A stretch of 6,793 nt of DNA. Source: an uncultured Planctomycetaceae bacterium. GTDB taxonomy: Bacteria > Planctomycetota > Planctomycetia > Pirellulales > UBA1268. Positions 1 through 5,811 of the stretch are shown here, one piece after another (within the stretch, counting starts at the first letter, position 1; each line of letters begins with the position of its first letter). The notes beneath the pieces were generated by a model, which was not told the DNA's origin, did no database searches, and was given only the letters and a program-made list of their open reading frames with translations. Location of the stretch: NCBI GenBank assembly GCA_937900985.1, contig CALCGM010000220.1:1-6793 (forward strand). Reading direction: 5' to 3'. Made by a program: the position numbers and the translations under genes.

Positions 1-75
1 AAAAACGAGTTTGCGACCTACCGATAAGCCGGCTTCGGTTATGTCTGCCCCCTTCCCCCTGCTGAGGTTCGATCC

Positions 76-513
76 ATGCCGCTGACTGCACGCCGCGTCG
101 TCGTTCCGGTCGACTTCTCCGCCGCCTCGCCTCAGGCGATTGCCGCAGCTCTCGCCTTGGTCGACGCAGCAGCGAGCCTGCATCTGATCCATGTGATGCA
201 GCCGCTTGAGACCATGTCGCCGGGAGTGCTGATGGCAAACCTCACCGACGAGCTCCGCGAAGAGAGGGTGACTGAGGCACTGACGAAACTGGCGGATGCC
301 CATGGGGCATCAGGAGCGACGCTGGCCGTCGCCATCGGCACGCCAGGGCTCGAGATCGCCGACTACGCACGCCGGCACGAGGCCGACCTGATCGTCATCC
401 CCTCGCACGGCTACCAGGGCGTCAAGCGGCTCTTCCTCGGCAGCGTTGCCGAACGGGTGCTCCGCCATGCCCCCTGCGATGTTCTCGTGCTGCGTCGCGG
501 CGACGCGGAGTGA
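76..513 (+). CDS. Universal stress protein, UspA family, single domain
   Basis: A 145-residue protein of the usual length for one Usp domain. It is a soluble cytoplasmic protein; the family binds ATP or AMP and is induced by stress, and its exact target is not deducible here. Visible: the first beta strand with the family's VVVPVDFS (residues 8-15), the second strand LHLIHV (35-40), and the C-terminal nucleotide-binding loop SHG at 110-112, nine residues, then GS at 122-123, followed by VAERVLRHAPCDVLVLR. The first glycine of the classical G-2X-G-9X-G(S/T) motif is Pro109, so ATP binding is likely but not certain. The ATG is supported by GAGG at 64-67, eight bases upstream. The gene stands alone and ends 10 bp before the stop of the convergent gene at 524. 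Family assignment is secure. Confidence 0.93.
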   Translation: MPLTARRVVVPVDFSAASPQAIAAALALVDAAASLHLIHVMQPLETMSPGVLMANLTDELREERVTEALTKLADAHGASGATLAVAIGTPGLEIADYARRHEADLIVIPSHGYQGVKRLFLGSVAERVLRHAPCDVLVLRRGDAE

Positions 514-523
514 GGCGGCAGCC

Positions 524-1015
524 CTACTCCTCTTCCACCTTTTCGTAGGTCACGAGCATGTGCCCGCTGGCTGCGGCGGAGAAAAACTCTGTCGGCCGCT
601 CACCGCTATCTCTCGCCAGGCACACGCGTCGGGTCTTCTCACCGAGTTCGTAGATGCCCTTGAAGATGTGGCCGATATTGTTGCCGTCGCTACTCTCCGT
701 GACCGTCAGATCGACGGTCTTGGGGTCGGCGGCCTCATCGATGCTGCTGGTGCCTTTGGCCAGCATGTTGCCGTCAATGAGCAGCGTCCAGTCGCCATTC
801 GGCTGATTGACCACGACGATCCTCCGCACCTGGTCGGAGTCATTGAGGGTGCCATCGGCATCGACACTCGTCACTCGCCAGGTGCCCGCCATGGCTTCGT
901 GGTCGTCGGCACGGGCCGGGGTCGCCGCGAAGCCGAGCACGATGACGGCGAGGGCGACAACGCCTGAGAGCACGGCATGAGCCAAGGACATGTGTGAAAA
1001 CCGTGTGGCAGCCAT
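524..1015 (-). CDS. Secreted TIGR03067-family (lipocalin-like) protein
   Basis: A 163-residue protein. The ATG at 1015 is chosen over an open upstream extension (to 1126) because a strong GGAGGT (1021-1026) precedes it and because it places a signal peptide at the N-terminus: hydrophobic core about residues 14-31, cleavage probably after Ala36 in PARA-DD. The mature part, residues 43-160, matches the TIGR03067 domain, which is common in planctomycetes: GTWRV (44-48), PKTVDLTV (98-105), IYEL (121-124), VCLA (131-134), RPTEF (140-144), and a closing strand MLVTYEKV. The family is thought to have a small beta-barrel, lipocalin-like fold; its ligand and function are unknown. It probably acts in the periplasm or outside the cell. 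It converges on the Usp gene and diverges from the propeller gene at 1178. The family call is by recalled motifs only, but several match in order. Confidence 0.85.
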   Translation of the reverse strand: MAATRFSHMSLAHAVLSGVVALAVIVLGFAATPARADDHEAMAGTWRVTSVDADGTLNDSDQVRRIVVVNQPNGDWTLLIDGNMLAKGTSSIDEAADPKTVDLTVTESSDGNNIGHIFKGIYELGEKTRRVCLARDSGERPTEFFSAAASGHMLVTYEKVEEE

Positions 1016-1177
1016 GGGAAACCTCCGCGGCAAAAAACAGGAAAACCGAAGACAGCAGGATGTCACCATCGCAGAGGCCTGCCGACAAAGCCAGAGTGGT
1101 CGGCCTCCGCGCCCAGCGTTTACCATACCCGCTGCTCATCTTGCTCGAGAACACACGCCTCCACGAAGGGGTTTTTC
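1016..1177. promoter_or_regulatory. Divergent intergenic region with inverted repeat
   Basis: This 162-bp stretch must hold the promoters of the two divergent secreted-protein genes. Ribosome-binding sites lie at each end: GGAGGT on the minus strand (1021-1026) and AAGGGG on the plus strand (1166-1171, six bases before the ATG). Between them GCCGAC (1081-1086) and GTCGGC (1099-1104) form a perfect 6-bp inverted repeat with a 12-nt spacer; GAGGCC (1074-1079) can alternatively pair with GGCCTC (1102-1107). This could be an operator or a leader hairpin. I could not pick convincing -35/-10 pairs for either direction. Confidence 0.4.
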
Positions 1178-2440
1178 ATGCTCCACCATCGCCTGGTTCG
1201 CTCATCGCTTGTTGTCCTGCTTGGGTTTGGCGTGCTGACCTCTTCAGCCGCCGCGGAGGATCCACCAGGGTCGAGCTGGCCGCAATGGCGAGGGCCGACG
1301 CGAGATGGCTTCGTTGCTGGAGCGGCCTGGCCAGACGGGCTGTCTGGCGACCGGCTGGAGCAGCTCTGGCAGGTGGAGGACCTGGGGCCAAGCTACTCCG
1401 GGCCTCTGCTGACCGATGATCTCGTGATCATCACCGAAACACGCGATGCGGCCACCGAGCATGTGCTCGCCTACGACCGGGCAACCGGCGAGAAGCGTTG
1501 GGAGGTTTCTTGGGACGGCGCGATGACCGTGCCCTTCTTCGCCGCCTCCAACGGCTCCTGGATCCGGGCCACGCCCTGCCTCGATGAAGGCCGGCTCTAT
1601 GTCGCAGGCATGCGTGACCTGCTGGTCTGCCTCGACGCAGCAACAGGCGAGGAGCTCTGGAAGGTCGACTTTATGCAGGCGTTCGACAGCCCGCTGCCGG
1701 CCTTTGGATTTGTCTCCAGTCCGCTGGTCATCGGCGAGCATGTCTACGTGCAGGCGGGCTCAGGCTTCGTGAAGCTCAACAAGACCACTGGCGACGTCGC
1801 CTGGCGGACGCTCGACGACGCCGGCGGCATGAATGGCAGCGCCTTCTCATCACCCTTCGTGGCCACGCTCAACGGTGTCGAGCAGATTCTCGTGCAGGGC
1901 CGTGAGAACCTGGCCGGCGTCGATCCCGCCGACGGCAGCGTGCTCTGGCAGACGCCCGTGGAGGCCTTCCGCGGCATGAACATTGTCACCCCCACGGTGA
2001 TCGACGGCCGCGTGTTTACCACCAGCTACGGCGGCGGCTCCTTCCTCTTCTCCGTGGCCAGCGGCGAAACCGAGAAGCCGGTCGATGTCGTCTGGCGAAA
2101 CAAGGTGCAGGGCTACATGTCGACGCCGATCATCATCGATGGCCACGCCTATGTGCATCTCCGCAACCAGCGGTTTGCCTGCATCAACCTGACCACCGGC
2201 GAGGAGGCCTGGATCACCAAGCCCTTCGGAAAATACTGGAGCATGGTTGCCCAGGGCGATCGTATCCTGGCCCTCGATGAAACCGGTGACCTGCGGCTGA
2301 TCAAGGCGACGCCCGACGGCTTCACCCTGATCGGTGAGGCAAAGGTCTCCGACCTGGAGAGCTGGGCCCACCTCGCGATTGCCGGCGACCAGATCGCCAT
2401 CCGTGATCTCGACCGGATCACGCTCTGGCGATGGAAGTAG
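1178..2440 (+). CDS. Secreted PQQ-like (BamB-like) beta-propeller protein
   Basis: A 420-residue protein with a signal peptide (hydrophobic core about residues 9-22, cleavage probably after Ala26 in SAAA-ED). Mature protein begins with WPQWRGPTRDG (34-44), the N-terminal signature of many planctomycete PQQ-type propellers. Repeated blade motifs of the form LxxxDxxTGxxxW follow: AYDRATGEKRW (98-108), CLDAATGEELW (151-161), KLNKTTGDVAW (199-209), GVDPADGSVLW (247-257), a diverged blade ending VVW (304-306), CINLTTGEEAW (335-345), and a degenerate one near 371-385. The final ITLWRWK probably closes the ring with the N-terminal LEQLWQV, giving seven or eight blades. No enzyme domain is attached, so it is more likely a scaffold or substrate-binding protein than a quinoprotein dehydrogenase; true PQQ binding is not indicated. 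The start is supported by AAGGGG six bases upstream. It ends 12 bp before the convergent redox gene. Confidence 0.88.
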   Translation: MLHHRLVRSSLVVLLGFGVLTSSAAAEDPPGSSWPQWRGPTRDGFVAGAAWPDGLSGDRLEQLWQVEDLGPSYSGPLLTDDLVIITETRDAATEHVLAYDRATGEKRWEVSWDGAMTVPFFAASNGSWIRATPCLDEGRLYVAGMRDLLVCLDAATGEELWKVDFMQAFDSPLPAFGFVSSPLVIGEHVYVQAGSGFVKLNKTTGDVAWRTLDDAGGMNGSAFSSPFVATLNGVEQILVQGRENLAGVDPADGSVLWQTPVEAFRGMNIVTPTVIDGRVFTTSYGGGSFLFSVASGETEKPVDVVWRNKVQGYMSTPIIIDGHAYVHLRNQRFACINLTTGEEAWITKPFGKYWSMVAQGDRILALDETGDLRLIKATPDGFTLIGEAKVSDLESWAHLAIAGDQIAIRDLDRITLWRWK

Positions 2441-2443
2441 TGC

Positions 2444-2458
2444 AGCTGATCGTCAGTT
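2444..2458. terminator. Small stem-loop between convergent genes (possible terminator)
   Basis: AGCTGA (2444-2449) can pair with TCAGTT (2453-2458), with one G-U pair and a TCG loop. It spans the 12-bp gap between the stop codons at 2440 and 2453 and reaches into the last codons of the minus-strand gene. No T-run follows in either direction, so intrinsic terminator function is doubtful. Confidence 0.2.
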
Positions 2459-4411
2459 CGCTTCGGCGGCGGCGGTCATCTCGTCTTCGGTGAGGATGCC
2501 ATCGCCGTTTCGATCGATCCGCTTTGCCATCTCCTGCATGCGGCCGGGCACGGCATCAAGTGGCACTTTCCCATCGCCATCCCCATCGAGAAAACGAAAG
2601 ATCCGCATGGCGGCCTCCGCGCGGGAGGGCTGTCCGTTTCCTCCACGACGCGGCTTCTCGGGCATCACCGTCGGGCTGCCCTTGGGCACGGCGTAGTGAA
2701 AGTAGCCAATCATCATTTCTTCATAGGTCTGATCTCCCCAGCGGACCGTCTGCGACGGATCCGGGTTGGCAAGGTTGGCCTCGCTGTTGTCGAAGGCAGC
2801 GGTGCAGGCAATCCGTGATCCCGCCGGAATCGCCAGCGGCTCGGTCAACGCATAGTTGGTCTGCCAGTTGAAGTCATAATCGGGCACATCGAGCAGAATC
2901 TCCCGGGTGCCGTCAGGTTTCACCAGCTCGTAGCGAAAAGCCTTGCCCCGCAGGTGCATGTGGGGGCTCATGCCCAGGAGCACCGCGTCGGGCAGCTGCT
3001 CAGGCAGCATCGCCGAGACTTCGTAGTTGGCCTCATGCGGCGGAATGCGGAGCGCCGGCTGGACAGCGCTGGTCGTGACAATCTCGTGCGTCACCGTTTC
3101 GGGATCCTTGAAGATGATGCCGAGCTTGCTCTGGTCGGTCTGGTCGGTGCCGATCGGCGTGTAGTGGATCTGAAACACCAGCTCGCTGCCGGCGGGGATC
3201 TTCTTGGCCATCCCAGGCGGAAGCACATCCACGCGAGTGCCTGGCACATACCCCACCAGGAAGCTGCGTGCCGCCTGGATGTTGCCCCGCTCCCCCTTGG
3301 GCCGCACGAAGCAGAGGATGTGATGCACCACCGCCCGGTTGCCGGGCAGCAGCTCTGCCGCCTCGATCCAGCGGTCTTCCGTGATCTCCGGATCGACAAC
3401 GTAATACTGATAACGGACATCTCCCTCAGCCGGCACATCGAACGGCTCGGGGCTGACATTGACCACGAGATCCGGTTCCCGCGGCAGCTGCCAGCCGGGC
3501 ACCTTCTCGGGAAGCTCGGGGAGGTCGCCGACGCCCTCGGGGGCGCCCGCATCCGCCCAGTCGAAGAGCATCTGCTTCTCGTCGTCGGTGAGTGAGCGGT
3601 CGTTGGCAAACGTGCCGAAGTCGGGGCTGGCATGCCAGGGAGGCATTCGCTCCTCGCGGACCACCTCGGCGATCATGTCGGCCCAGCCGGCGGCTTCTTC
3701 GTAGTCGACGAGCGCAAACGGCGCGATTTCCCCCTCGCGGTGGCAGCTCACGCAGCGGTTCATCAGGAGGTGGGCGACACCGCCGCGAAAGGTCGCCTCG
3801 GCGTCTTCGTGGACCTCGCGCTGACGGCCAATCTTGCAGCCGACCGCCGTCGTCTTGGCGATCGTCACAGGCTTACCAGCGAGCAGCTCGTCAATGGCCG
3901 TGCGGAGCTCCTGCTCAGCGACGCTGTCGCGGATGTAGCCCACGCCATACTGGTCATCGATCCGGCCGTGGTACTGCAGTTTCCTGGCCGCATCGAAGAC
4001 GAACACCTCCGGCGTGCGTTCGGCACCGAGCTGATCGGCAAGTTTGTTGCCGGCATCCTTGAGCACCGGAAACTCGATGGCATGCCGTCGGGCGAAGGCC
4101 GCGATCTCCGCGATGGAGTCTTGGCGGTTGCTCATCACCATCACAAAGGCGACGTTGCGGTCGGCGTAGGCCTGCTGCATCTCCACCAACCGGTCGGCGT
4201 AGAGCTTGGCCAGCGGGCACTCGGTGCCCATGAAAGCCAGCACGAGCGCGGGAGCCTCATCGAAATCCGCCAACGTCCACTCCCGCCCACGGTAGTCTGC
4301 CACGTCAATCGCGGTCAGCGGCTGGCTGAAGTCGGGAGCGGCGTGGAGCGGCCTGCCACAAAGGAGGCTGCAAAGCGAGACCAGGAAGAGTGTTGAGGTG
4401 AGCGTCCGCAT
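2453..4411 (-). CDS. Secreted redoxin / cytochrome c / PHM-like copper monooxygenase fusion with C-terminal EF-hands
   Basis: A 652-residue exported redox protein. The ATG at 4411 is preferred because it gives a normal signal peptide (core about 5-18, cleavage near Ala24, LHA-AP); the frame is open to a TTG at 4483 and has another ATG at 4465. Upstream Shine-Dalgarno is weak (GGAT, 4418-4421). Domains in order: thioredoxin-like redoxin (about 30-185) with TECPLAK, so only Cys65 of a CxxC pair, and cis-Pro in RTPEV (Pro134); GCKIG around Cys192; cytochrome c-type haem site CVSCH (220-224) with Met256 or His260 in MPPWH as possible distal ligand; a two-lobed region like copper type II ascorbate-dependent monooxygenases (about 314-580) with HH 363-364, QIHY His416, HMH 484 and 486, and Met566, matching the CuH and CuM ligands of peptidylglycine monooxygenase; then two EF-hand loops (609-620 and 633-644). 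Substrate unknown; planctomycetes carry related fusions. Convergent with the propeller gene. Confidence 0.88.
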   Translation of the reverse strand: MRTLTSTLFLVSLCSLLCGRPLHAAPDFSQPLTAIDVADYRGREWTLADFDEAPALVLAFMGTECPLAKLYADRLVEMQQAYADRNVAFVMVMSNRQDSIAEIAAFARRHAIEFPVLKDAGNKLADQLGAERTPEVFVFDAARKLQYHGRIDDQYGVGYIRDSVAEQELRTAIDELLAGKPVTIAKTTAVGCKIGRQREVHEDAEATFRGGVAHLLMNRCVSCHREGEIAPFALVDYEEAAGWADMIAEVVREERMPPWHASPDFGTFANDRSLTDDEKQMLFDWADAGAPEGVGDLPELPEKVPGWQLPREPDLVVNVSPEPFDVPAEGDVRYQYYVVDPEITEDRWIEAAELLPGNRAVVHHILCFVRPKGERGNIQAARSFLVGYVPGTRVDVLPPGMAKKIPAGSELVFQIHYTPIGTDQTDQSKLGIIFKDPETVTHEIVTTSAVQPALRIPPHEANYEVSAMLPEQLPDAVLLGMSPHMHLRGKAFRYELVKPDGTREILLDVPDYDFNWQTNYALTEPLAIPAGSRIACTAAFDNSEANLANPDPSQTVRWGDQTYEEMMIGYFHYAVPKGSPTVMPEKPRRGGNGQPSRAEAAMRIFRFLDGDGDGKVPLDAVPGRMQEMAKRIDRNGDGILTEDEMTAAAEAN

Positions 4412-4589
4412 GGGTGCATCCAGTGATGGGGAAAGCAAAAACCGAAACAGATGCCGAGCCGCCATATCCAGCAGTGTAGGCAACGCGAGCCGCCGGCCCT
4501 ACTCCACTGGCCGCATGAGAACTCTGTGAGAGGCGGCGGCCGTTTCTCTCTTTCTGGATCTGGCGGTGCCGCCCGCTCTTTGCCGATTC
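4412..4589. other. Leader and intergenic DNA upstream of the redox fusion gene
   Basis: This stretch, between the redox gene start and the tRNA promoter, must contain the minus-strand promoter and leader of the fusion gene. It also holds its alternative in-frame starts (ATG at 4465, TTG at 4483). A short GC-rich dyad, GGCG/CGCC (4562-4573), is present. I see no convincing -35/-10 pair, no other reading frame with a start and ribosome-binding site, and no RNA gene. Confidence 0.3.
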
Positions 4590-4618
4590 TTGTTGGTCGC
4601 AGCGACGGCCCGTAAGAT
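4590..4618 (+). promoter_or_regulatory. Probable sigma-70-type promoter of the tRNA gene
   Basis: TTGTTG (4590-4595) and TAAGAT (4613-4618) are separated by exactly 17 bp, and the expected transcription start (about 4625) lies some 20 bp before the tRNA. Neither box is perfect (3 of 6 and 4 of 6 matches to consensus). The spacer contains the palindrome GTCGC-A-GCGAC (4596-4606). Confidence 0.5.
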
Positions 4619-4644
4619 TGCCGGGGCCCATCACGCCTCCCATC

Positions 4645-4717
4645 GCCCCCGTAGCTCAGTGGATAGAGCGACGGTTTCCTAAACCGTAGGTCACAGGTTC
4701 GAGCCCTGTCGGGGGTA
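4645..4717 (+). tRNA. tRNA-Arg, anticodon CCT
   Basis: The complete 73-nt cloverleaf can be drawn. Acceptor arms are GCCCCCG (4645-4651) and CGGGGGT (4710-4716) with discriminator A4717. The D stem is GCTC/GAGC (4654-4657, 4666-4669). The anticodon stem is ACGGT/ACCGT (4671-4675, 4683-4687) around loop TTCCTAA with anticodon CCT at 4678-4680, which reads the arginine codon AGG. The variable loop is five bases (4688-4692), and the T stem ACAGG/CCTGT encloses TTCGAGC (4698-4704). All stems are fully paired except a G-U wobble at the first acceptor pair (G4645-T4716). The CCA tail is not encoded, so it must be added after transcription. AGG is a minor arginine codon in GC-rich genomes, fitting a single-copy gene. 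Confidence 0.96.
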
Positions 4718-4747
4718 GTTCGTTGCGGCTTTTTCCTGGATGTCGGC

Positions 4748-4966
4748 TCATTTTCCACTGATCCGCTGAAACCGCGGCACCGTTTGGCCGTCGACCTCCA
4801 CCGTCTCCGCGAACATGGCAGCCGGCCGAACCCAGAGCCCCTGCTCGCCATACTCCTGCCGGTAGACCACCAACTCCTCGAGTGTCTCGCTATGCCGAGC
4901 GACATCCAGCACGGTGTATTCGTTTCCCTTGAAATGCCGGTAACGGCCCGGCTGGATCGTTTGCAT
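4748..4966 (-). CDS. DUF1653 domain protein
   Basis: A 72-residue protein consisting almost wholly of a DUF1653 domain. Recognisable blocks are GRYRHFKGNEYTVLDVARHSET (residues 7-28; first part GRYRHFKGNEY), LEELVVYR (29-36), GLWVRP (43-48), MFAETVEVDG (51-60) and PRF (64-66). The family is small, probably cytoplasmic, beta-rich and of unknown biochemical function. The ATG at 4966 is selected because GAGG (4973-4976) lies six bases upstream and because the domain begins right after it; the frame stays open further upstream (to 5227), but that part overlaps other genes and looks non-coding. The gene is divergent from the 56-residue membrane protein gene and convergent with the tRNA gene (30 bp between ends). 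Family assignment is confident, function unknown. Confidence 0.88.
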   Translation of the reverse strand: MQTIQPGRYRHFKGNEYTVLDVARHSETLEELVVYRQEYGEQGLWVRPAAMFAETVEVDGQTVPRFQRISGK

Positions 4967-5000
4967 GCATTGCCTCGCCCACAGCAGGAATCGGATATTC

Positions 5001-5041
5001 TCATGCGACAGCCCACATCTTAGAGCTGTCGCCCCGCATGA
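5001..5041. promoter_or_regulatory. 12-bp bulged inverted repeat in a leader region
   Basis: TCATGCGACAGC (5001-5012) pairs over all 12 bases with GCTGTC (5025-5030) plus GCATGA (5036-5041), leaving a 12-nt loop (5013-5024) and a 5-nt bulge GCCCC (5031-5035) on the 3' side. An equally good alternative shifts two pairs across the bulge, so 8 bp stack without interruption (5005-5012 with 5025-5032). It lies between the divergent genes starting at 4966 (-) and 5069 (+), and ends 12 bp before the plus-strand ribosome-binding site. It may be an RNA leader hairpin or a protein-binding dyad. No T-run follows, so a terminator is unlikely. Confidence 0.5.
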
Positions 5042-5068
5042 CGCTGCTCCACCTTGGAGGTTTCTGCG

Positions 5069-5239
5069 ATGCCCCGCCGCAACCGTGAACACGAACAGAC
5101 GCGGGATCTGCTCCGCGTCGTCGGACCGCTGGTGTTCGGCACAGGCGTGGTCTTCACGGCGATCGGCTTCATCAGCTTCTTCGCGGCCTTTGGAAGCTTC
5201 AGCGGCAGCTGCGGCGAACCGCTTCACAGCGAGGCGTAG
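5069..5239 (+). CDS. Small single-helix membrane protein, probably 3'-truncated
   Basis: A 56-residue protein. The ATG at 5069 has an excellent ribosome-binding site, TTGGAGG (5054-5060), eight bases away. The N-terminus is charged and cytoplasmic (MPRRNREHEQTRD), followed by one membrane segment (about 17-41, rich in V, F, G, I) ending FFAAFGSF. From memory, this start (charged head, GPLV..G..FTA.GFISFF..FGSF) resembles longer planctomycete membrane proteins that continue with an aromatic stretch and a second helix; here the chain ends after nine residues, CGEPLHSEA. The last 16 bp overlap the convergent gene ending at 5224, and the stop lies within that gene's coding strand. It may therefore be the remnant of a longer gene. 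A hairpin (5001-5041) precedes it. Function unknown. Confidence 0.65.
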   Translation: MPRRNREHEQTRDLLRVVGPLVFGTGVVFTAIGFISFFAAFGSFSGSCGEPLHSEA

Positions 5240-5376
5240 CCGGCGGCGTCAGATCTGCCTCGCAGCAGCCCGCGGGCAGCTGCCAGCAGGATGCCAAGCA
5301 CGATGATCAGCACGCCCCCGGCGTCGATCGCCAGGCCCACCTGCTCCACCGCCTCGCGAAAGCTCTCAATGTTCAC
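5224..5376 (-). CDS. DUF1622-like small membrane protein, probably 3'-truncated
   Basis: A 50-residue frame starting with GTG at 5376, supported by AGGGGG (5383-5388) six bases upstream. Residues 1-15 form an amphipathic start (MNIESFREAVEQVGL), and about 16-37 form a membrane helix containing AIDAGGVLIIVLGILLAAARG, then a basic stretch and the end GYASL. This looks like the first helix of DUF1622 membrane proteins (pattern IE..GVLIIVIG...A.R.L). That family is normally over 100 residues with further helices (GLELLVAADII-type motif), which are absent here: the frame stops exactly where the loop to the next helix would begin. It follows the gene at 5425-5811 on the same strand by 48 nt, so the two are probably co-transcribed. 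Its 3' end overlaps the convergent 56-residue gene by 16 bp. The frame is shorter than 60 codons and could be a pseudogene remnant. Confidence 0.55.
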   Translation of the reverse strand: MNIESFREAVEQVGLAIDAGGVLIIVLGILLAAARGLLRGRSDAAGYASL

Positions 5377-5424
5377 GCCCTGCCCCCTGTTGATTGTCGC
5401 AGCGATGGAAGGCGGCGGTGGTCG

Positions 5425-5811
5425 TCACGCTGCACGCTGCGTCTGTTGCGGTGATGCCTCGTCCTGATTCGCCGTGGTCATCGGCAGCACCTCAGGCTCG
5501 TCGATCTCGTCGTCGCCCTCATCGATCAGAAACGTGCCCACCAGGCCGTCGAGCATGTCGGGAAGCGACGAAAGCACGTTGACAAAGCCGAGCATCATCA
5601 CGCCGTGATGGGCGCCGAGTTTCAGCGCCGAGAGATCCGCAAACAGCGTGTCGAACGCCTCATCAAGACCACTCGTCAGCAGCACGACCCCCGTGATGAA
5701 CTTCAGCCAGGAGCTCTCCGCAAGCGATCGCACGCCTGTGGTGACAGCCAGGTTGAAACGCTTCAACAGGCTCCCGCTACCCGGCCGTGATGTCGTCGGT
5801 GTCTTTCCCAT
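5425..5811 (-). CDS. Hypothetical protein with one or two membrane helices
   Basis: A 128-residue protein that I do not recognise. The ATG at 5811 has a near-perfect AAGGAGG (5820-5826) eight bases upstream. Visible: a basic, Ser/Thr-rich N-terminus (1-30); a hydrophobic segment WLKFITGVVLLTSGLDEAF (35-53); a middle motif LGAHHGVMMLGFVNVLSSLPDML (65-87; core HHGVMMLGFVNVL) that could be a second helix; and a strongly acidic, low-complexity tail (97-128, DEGDDEIDEPE then Q/T-rich). The two conserved-looking histidines (68-69) sit at the start of the second hydrophobic segment. It is probably an inner-membrane protein. It is followed by the DUF1622-like frame on the same strand, suggesting a small two-gene membrane unit. 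No catalytic motif is evident. Confidence 0.72.
   Translation of the reverse strand: MGKTPTTSRPGSGSLLKRFNLAVTTGVRSLAESSWLKFITGVVLLTSGLDEAFDTLFADLSALKLGAHHGVMMLGFVNVLSSLPDMLDGLVGTFLIDEGDDEIDEPEVLPMTTANQDEASPQQTQRAA

Noticed and set aside
20..39. Palindrome AAGCCGGCTT (26-35) with flanking ACCGA/TCGGT before the Usp gene
   Set aside because: A loop-free 10-bp palindrome in GC-rich DNA is weak evidence; no promoter or terminator context could be assigned.
514..523. Terminator between the convergent Usp and TIGR03067 genes
   Set aside because: The gap is only 10 bp, with no hairpin plus T-run in either direction.
446..967. 173-residue plus-strand frame opposite the TIGR03067 gene
   Set aside because: It overlaps the end of the Usp gene and is antisense to a protein with clear family motifs; no domain seen.
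2954..4396. Long plus-strand open frames (2954-3595 and 3632-4396) opposite the redox fusion gene
   Set aside because: They are antisense shadows of a strongly supported gene in GC-rich DNA; their translations show no domain and their starts have no good ribosome-binding site.
4967..5227. N-terminal extension of the DUF1653 frame
   Set aside because: The extension overlaps the divergent 56-residue gene, has no domain, and the ATG at 4966 has its own ribosome-binding site.
4596..5405. Shared 10-mer GTCGCAGCGA at 4596-4605 and 5396-5405
   Set aside because: Repeats of this length are expected by chance in a window of this size.
4645..5811. tRNA gene as an integration site for a mobile element carrying the small-gene cluster
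   Set aside because: I found no second copy of the tRNA 3' end in the window, and no integrase or other mobility gene.
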